Notes under the pieces: model-generated | The model's database searches: none | What the model saw: the letters and a program-made list of their open reading frames with translations, nothing else | What the model was told of the DNA's origin: nothing | Position numbers and translations under genes: made by a program | Origin: CAILHX01 sp046155285 | GTDB taxonomy: Bacteria; Pseudomonadota; Gammaproteobacteria; Burkholderiales; Methylophilaceae | Assembly: GCA_046155285.1 (NCBI GenBank) | Contig: JBJXEA010000010.1 | Location: 1-64,000 of the forward strand | Direction of reading: 5' to 3' | Length of the DNA stretch: 64,000 bases | Part shown: positions 54,101 through 61,759 of the stretch, piece by piece | Numbering within the stretch: the stretch's first letter is position 1 | Layout of the letters: each line of letters begins with the position of its first letter

Positions 54101-54588
54101 CGCCGCGCGGCTTCCTGACAATGAATGCTGGCATCATCCACCACGCCGGGCTGCCCGCCAAAACGGCTCAACAGCGGCATCTGGCGGGCAAGGTAGCTGC
54201 ACAGGGAATCTATGGTATTGATACGCAAGCGAGCTGGTTGTTCCAGCAGATTCCAGCTTTCCTCACTAGAGCGTGCCAGCGCCTTCAATGCCAATTCACG
54301 CGTCGTCTTTTTGTGCGGCTTGTCTATCGCCACCCCATCCGCCGCATCCTGCAAACTCTGCAACACACGGCTACGCATCTCTGCCGCCGCCTTGTTGGTG
54401 AAGGTAATGGCAACAATCTCCTCTGGCTCATTCACCACCGCCAGCAGCTTCAGGTAGCGCTGCGTCAACAGCTCAGTCTTGCCCGCCCCGGCAGGCGCTT
54501 CGACAATAAACGATTCCAGCGCCAGCGCACGTTCGCGGTTGGCGGTGTCTTGTTGCAACAGTTCGAGACTCTCAGTTATTTCCGCCAT
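51127..54588 (-). CDS. addA: AddA-type UvrD helicase with PD-(D/E)XK nuclease domain
   Basis: AddA is the helicase-nuclease of the AddAB enzyme that processes double-strand DNA breaks. The 1153-residue protein has Walker A EAPAGAGKTELL, DEFQDTSPMQ, VGDPMQSIYRFR and a C-terminal nuclease with RLNVIDRTFVEKNERWVIDY followed by K. Two in-frame inserts come from palindromic repeats, one near the middle (nucleotides 52919-53016) and one near 51755. GGAG precedes the ATG by 5 bases. AddB is not next to it within the window. Confidence 0.88.
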   Translation of the reverse strand: MAEITESLELLQQDTANRERALALESFIVEAPAGAGKTELLTQRYLKLLAVVNEPEEIVAITFTNKAAAEMRSRVLQSLQDAADGVAIDKPHKKTTRELALKALARSSEESWNLLEQPARLRINTIDSLCSYLARQMPLLSRFGGQPGVVDDASIHCQEAARRALATLENEAGEGVVTEALRYLDNDTVRLTTLLADMLAKRDQWLSHANLHHTGNGQSEVANALQGLIQQDITQAAALMSSAVQNQLMPVARFAASNLDCSHNIALFLDWNTPIPAKPEALPLWRSLCELLLTASDEFRKALNKNQGFPATDDGRKQKELLLETIATLPSATPLARLRSLPDTQSEDEKRIVTALASLLKIAAAHLLMVFQDAGEVDFVEVASRALTALEDDDGATDLALKLDYRIQHLLVDEFQDTSPMQVELLRRLTQGWAPDDGRTLFCVGDPMQSIYRFRKADVGLFLQVAEFGIGGLPLEKLHLTRNNRSCPAVVDWVNEAFAKVFPAQDDEARGAIRYRPFVAGVKSPSPAGGRGVGEREDTGLPESHPHPSPLPPAGEGDADSLRENGVFVHPLLLTNESRSDDMGAEEARYLTELITSERQQNPTANIAVLVRARTHLEMLVAEIRSHHPDMRFQAVEIEQLSGRQTVQDIHALTCALFHRADRVHWLAILRAPWCGLTLEDMHKLAADQPYANIWQLMQDGARLATLSGDGQQRLKHLREVIAEAYAHQGRQSMCRWVESVWLKLGGAACLWDAGDVRDVQAFLALLEQMDGFDAVQLQTRMEKLYAAPDVQADGSLQFMTIHRSKGLEFDTVILPGLHRIPRKKDSPLLLWEEVAIEGAPAQLVAAPYVPKHKRDDLPSSYDYLQGLEQERDANEVARVLYVAATRTKQRLHLVGAVKPDSKDEIKAPANTLLSLLWDTVGGEFLGAEVIVTSPHPNPLPRGEGIDSREFVPSLIRLPHPAVPTMLQTTPHVAPIAAHDETTRDEEVFSIEKSCGTLAHLYMEMFAKEGLENWPASRVQNLQEAMVHWLTQQGHEASQSQTHAGRVMQALLTTLQSEQGRWILNRADAQSEYALAAVDGKRVRLNVIDRTFVEKNERWVIDYKLVGDNSDLQQLAAQYRPQLMRYAALFADEALPIRMAIYFVAQGRLVELQ
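51755..51787. repeat. CCCTCTCC-type palindromic repeat in addA, site 1
   Basis: The palindrome ccctctccccgcgggagagg (51755-51775) and its GGGTGAGGG extension are read in addA as SPHPNPLPRGEG, a peptide characteristic of this repeat, without breaking the frame. Confidence 0.8.
52919..53016. repeat. CCCTCTCC-type palindromic repeat in addA, site 2
   Basis: Inverted arms (52919-52954 and 52980-53016) read in addA as SPSPAGGRGVGER and SHPHPSPLPPAGEGD. This is a complete, two-armed copy inside the coding region between the helicase domains. Confidence 0.82.
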
Positions 54589-54615
54589 CGCCGCTCCAGT
54601 TCGGTAGTCCGGTAA

Positions 54616-54693
54616 GTTGGCTAAGCATAGCGAAGCCCAAAAGCAATGCTAATTGACATCACAATGTTGGGCTTCATTGCATTCAGCACCAAC
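54616..54693. repeat. degenerate inverted repeat upstream of addA
   Basis: gttggctaagcatagcgaag (54616 onwards) pairs imperfectly with ttgggcttcattgcattcag and caccaac (54667-54693). It resembles the dispersed GTTGGGCTTCG...CAACCTAC repeat. It lies between addA and the efp terminator. Confidence 0.55.
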
Positions 54694-54734
54694 CTACAAG
54701 GCTATGCTACGCTTGTTGCTTAAGTAACGGGCGC

Positions 54735-54763
54735 AAAAAAGGGCAGTCTAGCTGCCCTTTTTT
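54735..54763 (-). terminator. terminator after efp
   Basis: gggcag-tctag-ctgccc (54741-54757) is flanked by A6 and T6 runs, so it terminates transcripts on either strand. It lies 20 bases after the efp stop. Confidence 0.85.
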
Positions 54764-54782
54764 CATACCATTTCAAAACGCT

Positions 54783-55340
54783 TTATTTCACACGGTTACG
54801 ATATTCTCCAGTACGCGTATCAATTTCAATCTTGTCGCCGGTGGCCACAAACAACGGTACTGGCAGCTCAAAACCGGTTGAAATCTTGGCGGGTTTCATC
54901 ACCTTGCCAGAAGTGTCGCCCTTGACGGCTGGCTCGGTGTAGGTCACTTCGCGCACGACGGAGTTGGGCAAATCTACGGAGATGGCTTTTTCGTTGTAGA
55001 ACACCACTTCGCAGGCCATGCCGTCTTCCACATAATTCAGCGCGTCGCCTAGGTTTTCGCTCTCAATGTCATATTGGTTGTATTCGCCGTCCATGAACAC
55101 GTACATTGGGTCGGCGAAGTAGGAATAGGTGCAGTCTTTTTTCTCCAAGACCACCAACTCAAACTTGTCATCCGCCTTGTAAATCGCTTCGCTAGGCGCT
55201 TCGGTCAACAAGTTCTTGAATTTCATTTTGACCACTGCAGAGCTACGGCCAGATTTGTTGTATTCGGCTTTCAACACCACCATTGGGTCGTTGCCGATCA
55301 TGATAACGTTACCTACGCGGAGTTCCTGAGCGATTTTCAT
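54783..55340 (-). CDS. efp: elongation factor P (EarP-type)
   Basis: EF-P relieves ribosome stalling at polyproline. The 185-residue, three-domain protein carries Arg32 (NKSGRSS) at the loop tip, the residue rhamnosylated by EarP, rather than the Lys of the EpmA type. earP lies 31 bases upstream on the same strand. A strong terminator follows. Confidence 0.97.
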   Translation of the reverse strand: MKIAQELRVGNVIMIGNDPMVVLKAEYNKSGRSSAVVKMKFKNLLTEAPSEAIYKADDKFELVVLEKKDCTYSYFADPMYVFMDGEYNQYDIESENLGDALNYVEDGMACEVVFYNEKAISVDLPNSVVREVTYTEPAVKGDTSGKVMKPAKISTGFELPVPLFVATGDKIEIDTRTGEYRNRVK

Positions 55341-55371
55341 GCCTTGCTGCCTTAAAAATTAAAGTGCGCGA

Positions 55372-56511
55372 TTATATATGATTACGCTGGAAATTGACCA
55401 GCTTTGATGCTAAATCTGTTTGATTCATCAATCGTTTTTGCCAAACTTGGGCATGCGCTTGCATGGTGGCGCGATGCTGCCAGAAGCGCGCCCAATCCAC
55501 AGACTGACCGGCATTCCAGTCACGCCAAAACGCGGCAATATCCGGTAAAAAATTTTGGCAATAAAGACTTATAAAAGCCTCTAATTTCTGCACATGCGCG
55601 TCCTCATCTTGCGGATAGATGTGCCACACAAAGGGCTTGCCAGCGAACTGTGCGCGAACAAAAGAATCCTCGCCTCGCACAAAATTCAAATCACAAGACC
55701 ACAACAATTGGTCGTAGTCGTCTTGGCTTAGAAATGGCAGGATTTTCAGGTTGAGGCTGCCTTTTTCTACCGCATCCCCCACTCGCAAATCTCGGCCAAA
55801 ATAGGCGGACAGTCGCGGCAACAGCTTACTCTCCGGCACTAGACACGAAATCGGCTCAGCACTTTGTGACCAAGCCTCAAGTAGACTTTTGAGTGCGGAG
55901 TTTTCGTAGCCGAATAACGATACTGTTAACCCTGACGCTCCTTTTAGCTCGTCATTCCCGCGTAGGCGGGAATCTAGGCCAGTAACCGATTGCGACATAA
56001 GGCGAAGCTGGCTCTGTTGAAGCTTGACTGGATTCCCGCCTACGCGGGAATGACGGTGTTTCGAGTGCAGCAAGCCGCCAGTATTAGGTGTAAATCCGGG
56101 GAAAAAAAAGTATTTGGTCAACGGCAGCGTTGGATGCGGCGAAGGCAAGCCGTGCGCCTCGGCAGCCCAAGGCTCGGCGGTGAGATATTCCAGGTTGATC
56201 CACAGCGGTGGCCGATGCACCATCGCCGCTAAATAATTAGCGGGGAGCTCACAGGCAAAAGCCTCAATCACCACATCGGCGGGAGTTACTTCAGGGAAAT
56301 CTTCAGGCCAATGCTGGACTTCAACACCCGCAAAGTCTGCTGATGGATTGAGTTTGTTCAAAACACTCAAATCATCCACCCACAGCCGCACTTGCAATCC
56401 ATACTCAGCGCTCAACTGTCGCGCCAAACGCCAGCACACGGCTATGTCGCCGAAGTTATCTATTACCCGACAGAAAATATCCCAGCGTGGTTTAGGCTTC
56501 GTGAGACTCAA
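55372..56511 (-). CDS. earP: EF-P arginine rhamnosyltransferase EarP with repeat-encoded insert
   Basis: EarP transfers rhamnose from TDP-rhamnose to EF-P Arg32. Asp18 and Asp22 (WDIFCRVIDNFGDI) and the glutamate in FVRGEDSFVRAQ are the catalytic residues known in the family. Directly after the conserved KYFFFPGFTPNTGGLL segment, about 38 residues (including SRVGGNP and DSRLRGND) come from repeat B copy 3. The likely start is TTG at 56511, overlapping the upstream gene by 20 bases; an ATG at 56565 would overlap it by 74. The mapping of the insert on the fold is inferred from the family alignment I remember. Confidence 0.9.
   Translation of the reverse strand: MSLTKPKPRWDIFCRVIDNFGDIAVCWRLARQLSAEYGLQVRLWVDDLSVLNKLNPSADFAGVEVQHWPEDFPEVTPADVVIEAFACELPANYLAAMVHRPPLWINLEYLTAEPWAAEAHGLPSPHPTLPLTKYFFFPGFTPNTGGLLHSKHRHSRVGGNPVKLQQSQLRLMSQSVTGLDSRLRGNDELKGASGLTVSLFGYENSALKSLLEAWSQSAEPISCLVPESKLLPRLSAYFGRDLRVGDAVEKGSLNLKILPFLSQDDYDQLLWSCDLNFVRGEDSFVRAQFAGKPFVWHIYPQDEDAHVQKLEAFISLYCQNFLPDIAAFWRDWNAGQSVDWARFWQHRATMQAHAQVWQKRLMNQTDLASKLVNFQRNHI
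55951..56054. repeat. palindromic repeat family B, copy 3, inside earP
   Basis: Starts GTCATTCCCGCGTAGGCGG and ends CGCCTACGCGGGAATGAC; the two arms pair over about 18 bases with a central region of about 65 bases. It is read in-frame by earP. Confidence 0.9.
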
Positions 56512-57394
56512 CCCAATCCACCGTTTCAGGTTGTAGCGTGACGTGGTTAATACCAAAACGCTCATCCAGCATCTCGCGCATGTCAGGCAGCACTGTCATC
56601 CAACCATGCAAATCTTGCAGTTCCACATGCGCGGTGAGGGCAACCACGCCAGAAGCCAGCGTCCACACATGAATGTCATGCACCGAAGCCACGCCGTCCA
56701 TCTCGCTCATGGCCTTCTCTACTTCGTCGGTATCAATGTTGTGCGGCGTGCCTTCCATTAACACGTGTATCGCCTCGCGCAGCAAATTAAAGGTGGAGGC
56801 CAGCAGCAGCAAGCAGATGAACACTGACAGAATTGGGTCTATTGGCAACCAGCCGGTGTAATAAATCACCGCCCCCGCCACAATCGCCGCCACCGAGCCT
56901 AGCAAATCGCCCATCACGTGCAGCATGGCGGCGCGTGAGTTGATGTTTTTCTCGGCCCCATGCAAACAATACGCCACGATGAGATTGACCAGCAAACCCA
57001 AAAACGCAACCACTATCACCTGCCCGCCGTGTACCGGATGCGGGTCTTGCAGGCGCTGCACGGCTTCAAATACGATACCGGCGACTATCAGCAACATCAC
57101 CCCGCCGTTGATGAGCGCAACCAACACTTCTACCCGCGCAAAGCCATAGGTATATTTTTCAGTCGCGGGCTTGTGCGCCAACCACGCTGCGAACCAAGCC
57201 AAACCTAGCGCTGCGGAATCTGAAAACATATGCCCAGCATCGCCCAGCAAAGCCAATGAGTGCGTCATCCAGCCGCTGATAGCCTCGACAAAGGCGAAAC
57301 CCAGCGTTAATACCACCGGCCAAAATAGCCGCAGATGTGTCTGCGAGCCATGACGGTGCGGGAGATCGTGTTGATGAACGTGATGTTCTGACAT
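56492..57394 (-). CDS. cation diffusion facilitator (CzcD/ZitB-like) metal exporter
   Basis: The 300-residue inner-membrane protein exports divalent metals, most likely Zn2+, by proton antiport. It has a His-rich N-terminus (SEHHVHQHDLPHRHG), six membrane helices with ALLGDAGHMFSDSAAL and MLHVMGDLLGSV metal-site motifs (HxxxD/DxxxD type), and a C-terminal cytoplasmic metallochaperone-like domain. The ATG at 57394 is two bases after the dedA stop; a longer frame upstream inside dedA is not used. Confidence 0.92.
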   Translation of the reverse strand: MSEHHVHQHDLPHRHGSQTHLRLFWPVVLTLGFAFVEAISGWMTHSLALLGDAGHMFSDSAALGLAWFAAWLAHKPATEKYTYGFARVEVLVALINGGVMLLIVAGIVFEAVQRLQDPHPVHGGQVIVVAFLGLLVNLIVAYCLHGAEKNINSRAAMLHVMGDLLGSVAAIVAGAVIYYTGWLPIDPILSVFICLLLLASTFNLLREAIHVLMEGTPHNIDTDEVEKAMSEMDGVASVHDIHVWTLASGVVALTAHVELQDLHGWMTVLPDMREMLDERFGINHVTLQPETVDWVESHEA

Positions 57395-57396
57395 GC

Positions 57397-58011
57397 TTAT
57401 TTTTCCGCCTTGAAATGCCGCCAAATGTACCACACCACAAACACCACTGCGGCGATGATAATGACATGATGGAATTGGTGGAAGTACACCTTCAAACCTT
57501 CCCAGTTTTCGCCCGCTTTCATGCCCGCATACGCCAGCAGCCAACACCAAATAAGCGAACCAACAAAGGTATAAATAATAAAACGCGGCATGTTCATGCG
57601 CACCACGCCGGCGGGGAAGGCGATAAAAGTACGCACAGCAGGCAACATGCGGCCGATGAAAATGATGATTTCGCCGTGCTTGGCAAAAGCGTTATCCGCC
57701 CAGTCCAAATCGCGCTTGGAAATCAGCACCCATTTGCCATATTTTTCCACCAACGGCCTGCCGCCGAACATGCCCAGATAATAGGCCGGAATAGACCCCA
57801 CCACACAGCCCAAAGCCCCGGCCAGCGCCACATTCCACAATGTCATCTCGCCCTTGAACACCAAAAACCCAGAAAACGGCATGATGATTTCCGAAGGCAG
57901 CGGAATACACGCCGATTCAATCGCCATCAACAACACGATGCCGCCATAGCCTAACGATGAAATGATGCCGATGATCCACACGGCGAGAATTGCGATGAGT
58001 TTTTCTATCAT
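57397..58011 (-). CDS. DedA-family membrane protein
   Basis: DedA/UptA-type proteins scramble or recycle polyprenyl and phospholipid carriers in the inner membrane. The 204-residue protein has about five helices with SACIPLPSEIIMPFSGFL and the signature FIGRMLPAVRTFIAFPAG. Its ATG overlaps the mfd stop (ATGA), and the metal exporter follows two bases after. Confidence 0.9.
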   Translation of the reverse strand: MIEKLIAILAVWIIGIISSLGYGGIVLLMAIESACIPLPSEIIMPFSGFLVFKGEMTLWNVALAGALGCVVGSIPAYYLGMFGGRPLVEKYGKWVLISKRDLDWADNAFAKHGEIIIFIGRMLPAVRTFIAFPAGVVRMNMPRFIIYTFVGSLIWCWLLAYAGMKAGENWEGLKVYFHQFHHVIIIAAVVFVVWYIWRHFKAEK

Positions 58012-61000
58012 GCAGCTAATCCTTTCAATAATTCTTCTACAAATTCCGCACGCGGCGCAATGTGTTCATGCCTAGCCGCTACCCGCAATTTATCCGGTCC
58101 ATTCATGCGATAAATCGGGCTTTTTTGCAGCAGTTTTAGAATTGTTTCCGGCTCCACGGGCGTGTCTTGCGTGAATTGCAATTGTATCGCTTCGCTGCTC
58201 GCGTCTATTTTGTTGATGCCCAGCGGTTTCGCCATGATGCGTAGCTTATGGCAAGCCAGCAAAGCCTGTGCTTGCAGGGGTGGCAGGCCGAATCTATCCA
58301 CCAATTCTTCGCGCAAATCCTGCAAGCGTTCCAAGTCGGTGCAACTTGCTAGGCGCTTGTAAATCACCAGCCGCTCATGCACATCGCCGCAATAGCTGTT
58401 GGGCATCAACGCCGGGGTGTGCAGGTTTATCTCCGTGGTCACGCCCAGCGGTGCGGATAAATCTGGCTCCTTGCCCGCTTTGAGTTGCTTGACGGCGTGA
58501 CTGAGCATGTCGGCATATAGCGCAAAGCCAATCTCGTGCATCTCGCCCGATTGCGAATCGCCCAGCAGCTCGCCCGCGCCGCGAATCTCTAAATCGTGCA
58601 TCGCCAAATGGAAGCCCGCGCCTAGGTCTTCCAGCAATTGAATCGCATCTAGGCGTTTTTCGGCTTGTTTGCTGATTTTGATGTCAGGATTAGTGAGCAA
58701 ATAGGCATAAGCCTGATGGTGCGAACGCCCGACGCGGCCTCGCAGTTGGTGCAGTTGCGCCAGACCAAAATTATCGGCACGATTGATGACGATGGTGTTG
58801 GCGGTGGGGATGTCAATGCCGGTTTCGATGATGGTGGTGCACAGTAGCAAGTTGAAGCGCTGATGATAAAAGTCGCGCATCACCGACTCCAATTCGCGCT
58901 CGCGCAATTGGCCGTGAGCCACGGCGATTCTAGCTTCCGGCAGCATCTTCTCCAGCTTTTCGCGCATGGAGTGGATGGTGTTGACCTCGTTATGCAAAAA
59001 ATAAATCTGCCCACCGCGCTTGAGTTCACGCAGCACCGCCTCGCGGATCGTCCCTTCCGACCACGGCGTGACGAAGGTCTTGATGGAGAGGCGCTTCTGC
59101 GGCGGTGTGGCAATGACGGAAAACTCGCGCAGCCCTTCCATCGCCATACTCAAGGTGCGCGGAATCGGCGTGGCGGTGAGCGTGAGTACGTCCACTTCGG
59201 CGCGCATGGCCTTGAGTTGCTCTTTTTGGCGCACGCCGAAACGGTGTTCCTCGTCCAAAATCACTAAGCCCAGATTCTTGAATTTCACGTCTTTTTGTAT
59301 CAGACGGTGCGTGCCGATGATGATGTCTATCTTGCCTGCGGCCAAGCCCTCTAAGGCTTCAGCTTGTTCTTTGGCGGATCTAAAGCGCGAAATCTCGGCG
59401 ACTTTGATTGGCCATTCGGCGAAACGGTCACTAAAGTTATTAAAGTGCTGCTCGGCCAACAAGGTGGTGGGGACTAACACCGCCACTTGCCTGCCGCCCA
59501 TCACCGCGATGAAGGCGGCGCGGAGTGCAACCTCGGTCTTGCCAAAACCCACATCGCCGCACACCAGCCTATCCATTGGCCTGCCAGACTGCATATCGCT
59601 GATGACCGCCTCGATAGCGGCTTCCTGATCCGGCGTTTCTTCAAACGGAAAACCATCGGCAAAGCGTTCGTAATCCGCCAAACTGAGCTTGAACGCGTGG
59701 CCGACTCGCGCCGCGCGCATGGCGTAAAGATTCAGCAACTCAGCCGCTGTATCGCGGATTTGCTTGAGTGCTTTTTTCTTGGCTTTTTCCCACTGACCGC
59801 TTCCCAAGCGATGCAAAGGCGCGGACTCTGCCGGACCACCGGAATAACGCGAGATCAGAAAAAGTTGCGAGACCGGCACGTAAAGCTTGTCGTCACCCGC
59901 GTATTCCAGTAGCAAAAATTCGGTTTCACCTTCACCGAAATCCAGATTCACCAGCCCGCGATAGCGCCCCACGCCATGCTGCTCGTGAACGACCGGGTCG
60001 TTCTCGCGCAACTCCGCTAAGTCTTTGAGCATGCCCTCAGCATTGCGCGATTTTTCTTTTTCGCGGCGGCGTTCTTGGCGTACTTGCGAAGGATAAAGCT
60101 CGGTTTCGGTGATGACGGCAATCTGCTCTCCCCTCCTTTTCAAGAAGGGATCATCGCCTAGCGATGGTGGTGAAAAAGGGGACAGACCACTATTTACGAT
60201 ACCACCAGCCGCGCCAGATGAAACCATGGCCTGCTCGTAAATAGTGGTCTGTCCCCTTCTTGAGTTAACCACCCCGGCGTTTTGCGCCACCCCTCCTTGA
60301 AAAGGAGGGGATGAGAGAGCGCAGAAGCCGGTTTGTACTGGAGCAACCCCCAGCATCAAGCATTTATCTGCTGTAAGAAAATCCTGCCAGCTCTCGCATG
60401 GGTGGGTCTCTAGGCCATGCTGAGTGAGCAATTGCGTAAGTGTTTCCCGTCTGCCCAAGCTTTCCGCAATCAACAAAATCCGACCTTTATGCTTTTTTAC
60501 AAAAGCTTTAAGTTTTGCTAAAGGGTCTGGATCGCGGCGGTCTATGCCGATGTCGGGGAGCGCTTTTTTATCTTCAGCTTCAGCCGCAAGCAAGCTGATG
60601 CGCGGATATTGCTTGATAGCTTTGAAAAAATCGTCCACCGCTAGCATTAATGCGTCCGGCGGCAAAATGGGATGTTCGGGGTCGTAATTCAACAGCTTAT
60701 GGCGTGAGCGCGTCTCCACCCAAAAGCCTTCTGCGGCGGTGTTCACATCGCCGTGCGTACAAATCACCGCGTTTTCTGGCAGATAGTCAAACAGCGTGGC
60801 GGTTTCAGCAAAAAATAAAGGCAAATACCACTCTGCACCGCCGGGAGCCAAGCCGTTGCTCACGTCCTTATAAATACGACGGCGCGATGGGTCGCCTTCA
60901 AACTGCTCACGGAAGTTTTGGCGAAATTGCGCGATGCCGGATTCATCCAGCGGAAATTCCCGCGCTGGTAACAGCCGAATCTCGCCCACCGGATACAAAC

Positions 61001-61583
61001 TGCGCTGCGTATCCACATCAAAAGTGCGTAGCGTTTCGATCTCATCATCAAACAAGTCTATGCGATATGGCAGCCCACTGCCCGTGGGAAATAGATCAAT
61101 CAGCCCGCCGCGCACACTGAATTCGCCCGGACTGACTACTTGATTGACGTGCGAATAGCCCGCCTTGGCGCATTGTTCGCGCAAGGCGGGCAAATCGAGT
61201 TTGTCGCCTTTTTTCAACATGAAAGTACGCGCCGCAAGGTAAGCCTGTGGCGGCAAGCGGATGAGCGCGGTACTCATTGGCAACAGTAGGATGTCACAGT
61301 TTGCCTGGCTGATTTGATACAGTGCAAAAAGACGCTCCGACACTAAATCAGGATGCGGCGAAAACTGGTCATAAGGCAGCGTTTCCCAATCCGGCAGCAA
61401 ATAGGTGGCGAGATGCGGGGCGAAATAGCGGATTTCCTCGACCAAACGCTGCGCGTCGTGCGCGTTGGCGGTCAACACCACCAGCGGGGCGGCGGCTTCA
61501 GCGTGGAGCGCAGTGTATAGCAATGCATCCGCCGAGCCATGCGGGAGGGGGATACGTTTAGAAGAACCAGCTTTAGGAATCAT
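58008..61583 (-). CDS. mfd: transcription-repair coupling factor Mfd with repeat-encoded insert
   Basis: Mfd displaces stalled RNA polymerase and recruits UvrA. The 1191-residue protein starts MIPKAGSSKRIPLP. It has the UvrB-like N-domains, the RNA-polymerase-interacting CarD-like domain (NDPVVHEQHGVGRYRGLVNL), the translocase with DVGFGKTEVALRAAF and DEEHRFGVRQ, and the TRCF C-domain. About 62 residues between GVAPVQTGFCAL and AVITETELYPS are encoded by a composite repeat (60127-60312). It leads a mfd-dedA-cation exporter-earP-efp gene row. Confidence 0.95.
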   Translation of the reverse strand: MIPKAGSSKRIPLPHGSADALLYTALHAEAAAPLVVLTANAHDAQRLVEEIRYFAPHLATYLLPDWETLPYDQFSPHPDLVSERLFALYQISQANCDILLLPMSTALIRLPPQAYLAARTFMLKKGDKLDLPALREQCAKAGYSHVNQVVSPGEFSVRGGLIDLFPTGSGLPYRIDLFDDEIETLRTFDVDTQRSLYPVGEIRLLPAREFPLDESGIAQFRQNFREQFEGDPSRRRIYKDVSNGLAPGGAEWYLPLFFAETATLFDYLPENAVICTHGDVNTAAEGFWVETRSRHKLLNYDPEHPILPPDALMLAVDDFFKAIKQYPRISLLAAEAEDKKALPDIGIDRRDPDPLAKLKAFVKKHKGRILLIAESLGRRETLTQLLTQHGLETHPCESWQDFLTADKCLMLGVAPVQTGFCALSSPPFQGGVAQNAGVVNSRRGQTTIYEQAMVSSGAAGGIVNSGLSPFSPPSLGDDPFLKRRGEQIAVITETELYPSQVRQERRREKEKSRNAEGMLKDLAELRENDPVVHEQHGVGRYRGLVNLDFGEGETEFLLLEYAGDDKLYVPVSQLFLISRYSGGPAESAPLHRLGSGQWEKAKKKALKQIRDTAAELLNLYAMRAARVGHAFKLSLADYERFADGFPFEETPDQEAAIEAVISDMQSGRPMDRLVCGDVGFGKTEVALRAAFIAVMGGRQVAVLVPTTLLAEQHFNNFSDRFAEWPIKVAEISRFRSAKEQAEALEGLAAGKIDIIIGTHRLIQKDVKFKNLGLVILDEEHRFGVRQKEQLKAMRAEVDVLTLTATPIPRTLSMAMEGLREFSVIATPPQKRLSIKTFVTPWSEGTIREAVLRELKRGGQIYFLHNEVNTIHSMREKLEKMLPEARIAVAHGQLRERELESVMRDFYHQRFNLLLCTTIIETGIDIPTANTIVINRADNFGLAQLHQLRGRVGRSHHQAYAYLLTNPDIKISKQAEKRLDAIQLLEDLGAGFHLAMHDLEIRGAGELLGDSQSGEMHEIGFALYADMLSHAVKQLKAGKEPDLSAPLGVTTEINLHTPALMPNSYCGDVHERLVIYKRLASCTDLERLQDLREELVDRFGLPPLQAQALLACHKLRIMAKPLGINKIDASSEAIQLQFTQDTPVEPETILKLLQKSPIYRMNGPDKLRVAARHEHIAPRAEFVEELLKGLAA
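60127..60312. repeat. composite nested palindromic repeat inside mfd
   Basis: Two partial family A ends (60128-60173 and 60264-60310) enclose a different perfect inverted repeat: 22-base arms at 60176-60197 and 60237-60258 (aaggggacagaccactattt...). This looks like one repeat inserted in another. The whole piece is read in-frame by mfd. Confidence 0.85.
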
Positions 61584-61593
61584 GAAGGCGCAC

Positions 61594-61599
61594 ATTATA
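61594..61599 (-). promoter_or_regulatory. -10 box before mfd
   Basis: TATAAT (61599-61594 on the minus strand) ends 10 bases before the mfd ATG. No good -35 is at 17 bases, and there is no ribosome site, so a near-leaderless start is possible. Confidence 0.4.
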
Positions 61600-61628
61600 A
61601 CGGCTGGACACGTTGCTATTGGCAATAA

Positions 61629-61650
61629 AAAAGCGCCCAAAGGCGCTTTT
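61629..61650 (-). terminator. terminator between the DUF2934 gene and mfd
   Basis: aaaagcgcc (61629-61637) pairs with ggcgctttt (61642-61650), and on the minus strand the hairpin ends in a T6 run. It ends the transcript of the gene at 61760. Confidence 0.8.
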
Positions 61651-61671
61651 CTCAACATTCAAAATCAACAC

Positions 61672-61746
61672 GTCATTCCGGCGGAGGGTAATGCAGGCGC
61701 ACCGCATGCTGCGCGAAACCCCTGCCTTACCCTCCGTCGGAATGAC
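61672..61746. repeat. palindromic repeat family B, copy 4
   Basis: Starts GTCATTCCGGCGGAGGGTAA and ends TACCCTCCGTCGGAATGAC, with a central GCACCGCATGCTGCGC palindrome. It lies between the DUF2934 gene stop and the terminator. Confidence 0.85.
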
Positions 61747-61759
61747 GGTAGTGCCTTTT

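Noticed and set aside
60176..60258. The 22-base hairpin in mfd as a terminator
   Set aside because: It has no T-run following either arm and lies inside a single long reading frame, so it is better explained as a repeat.
60127..60312. mfd as a pseudogene broken by repeats
   Set aside because: The reading frame is continuous through the whole insert and all domains on both sides are intact.
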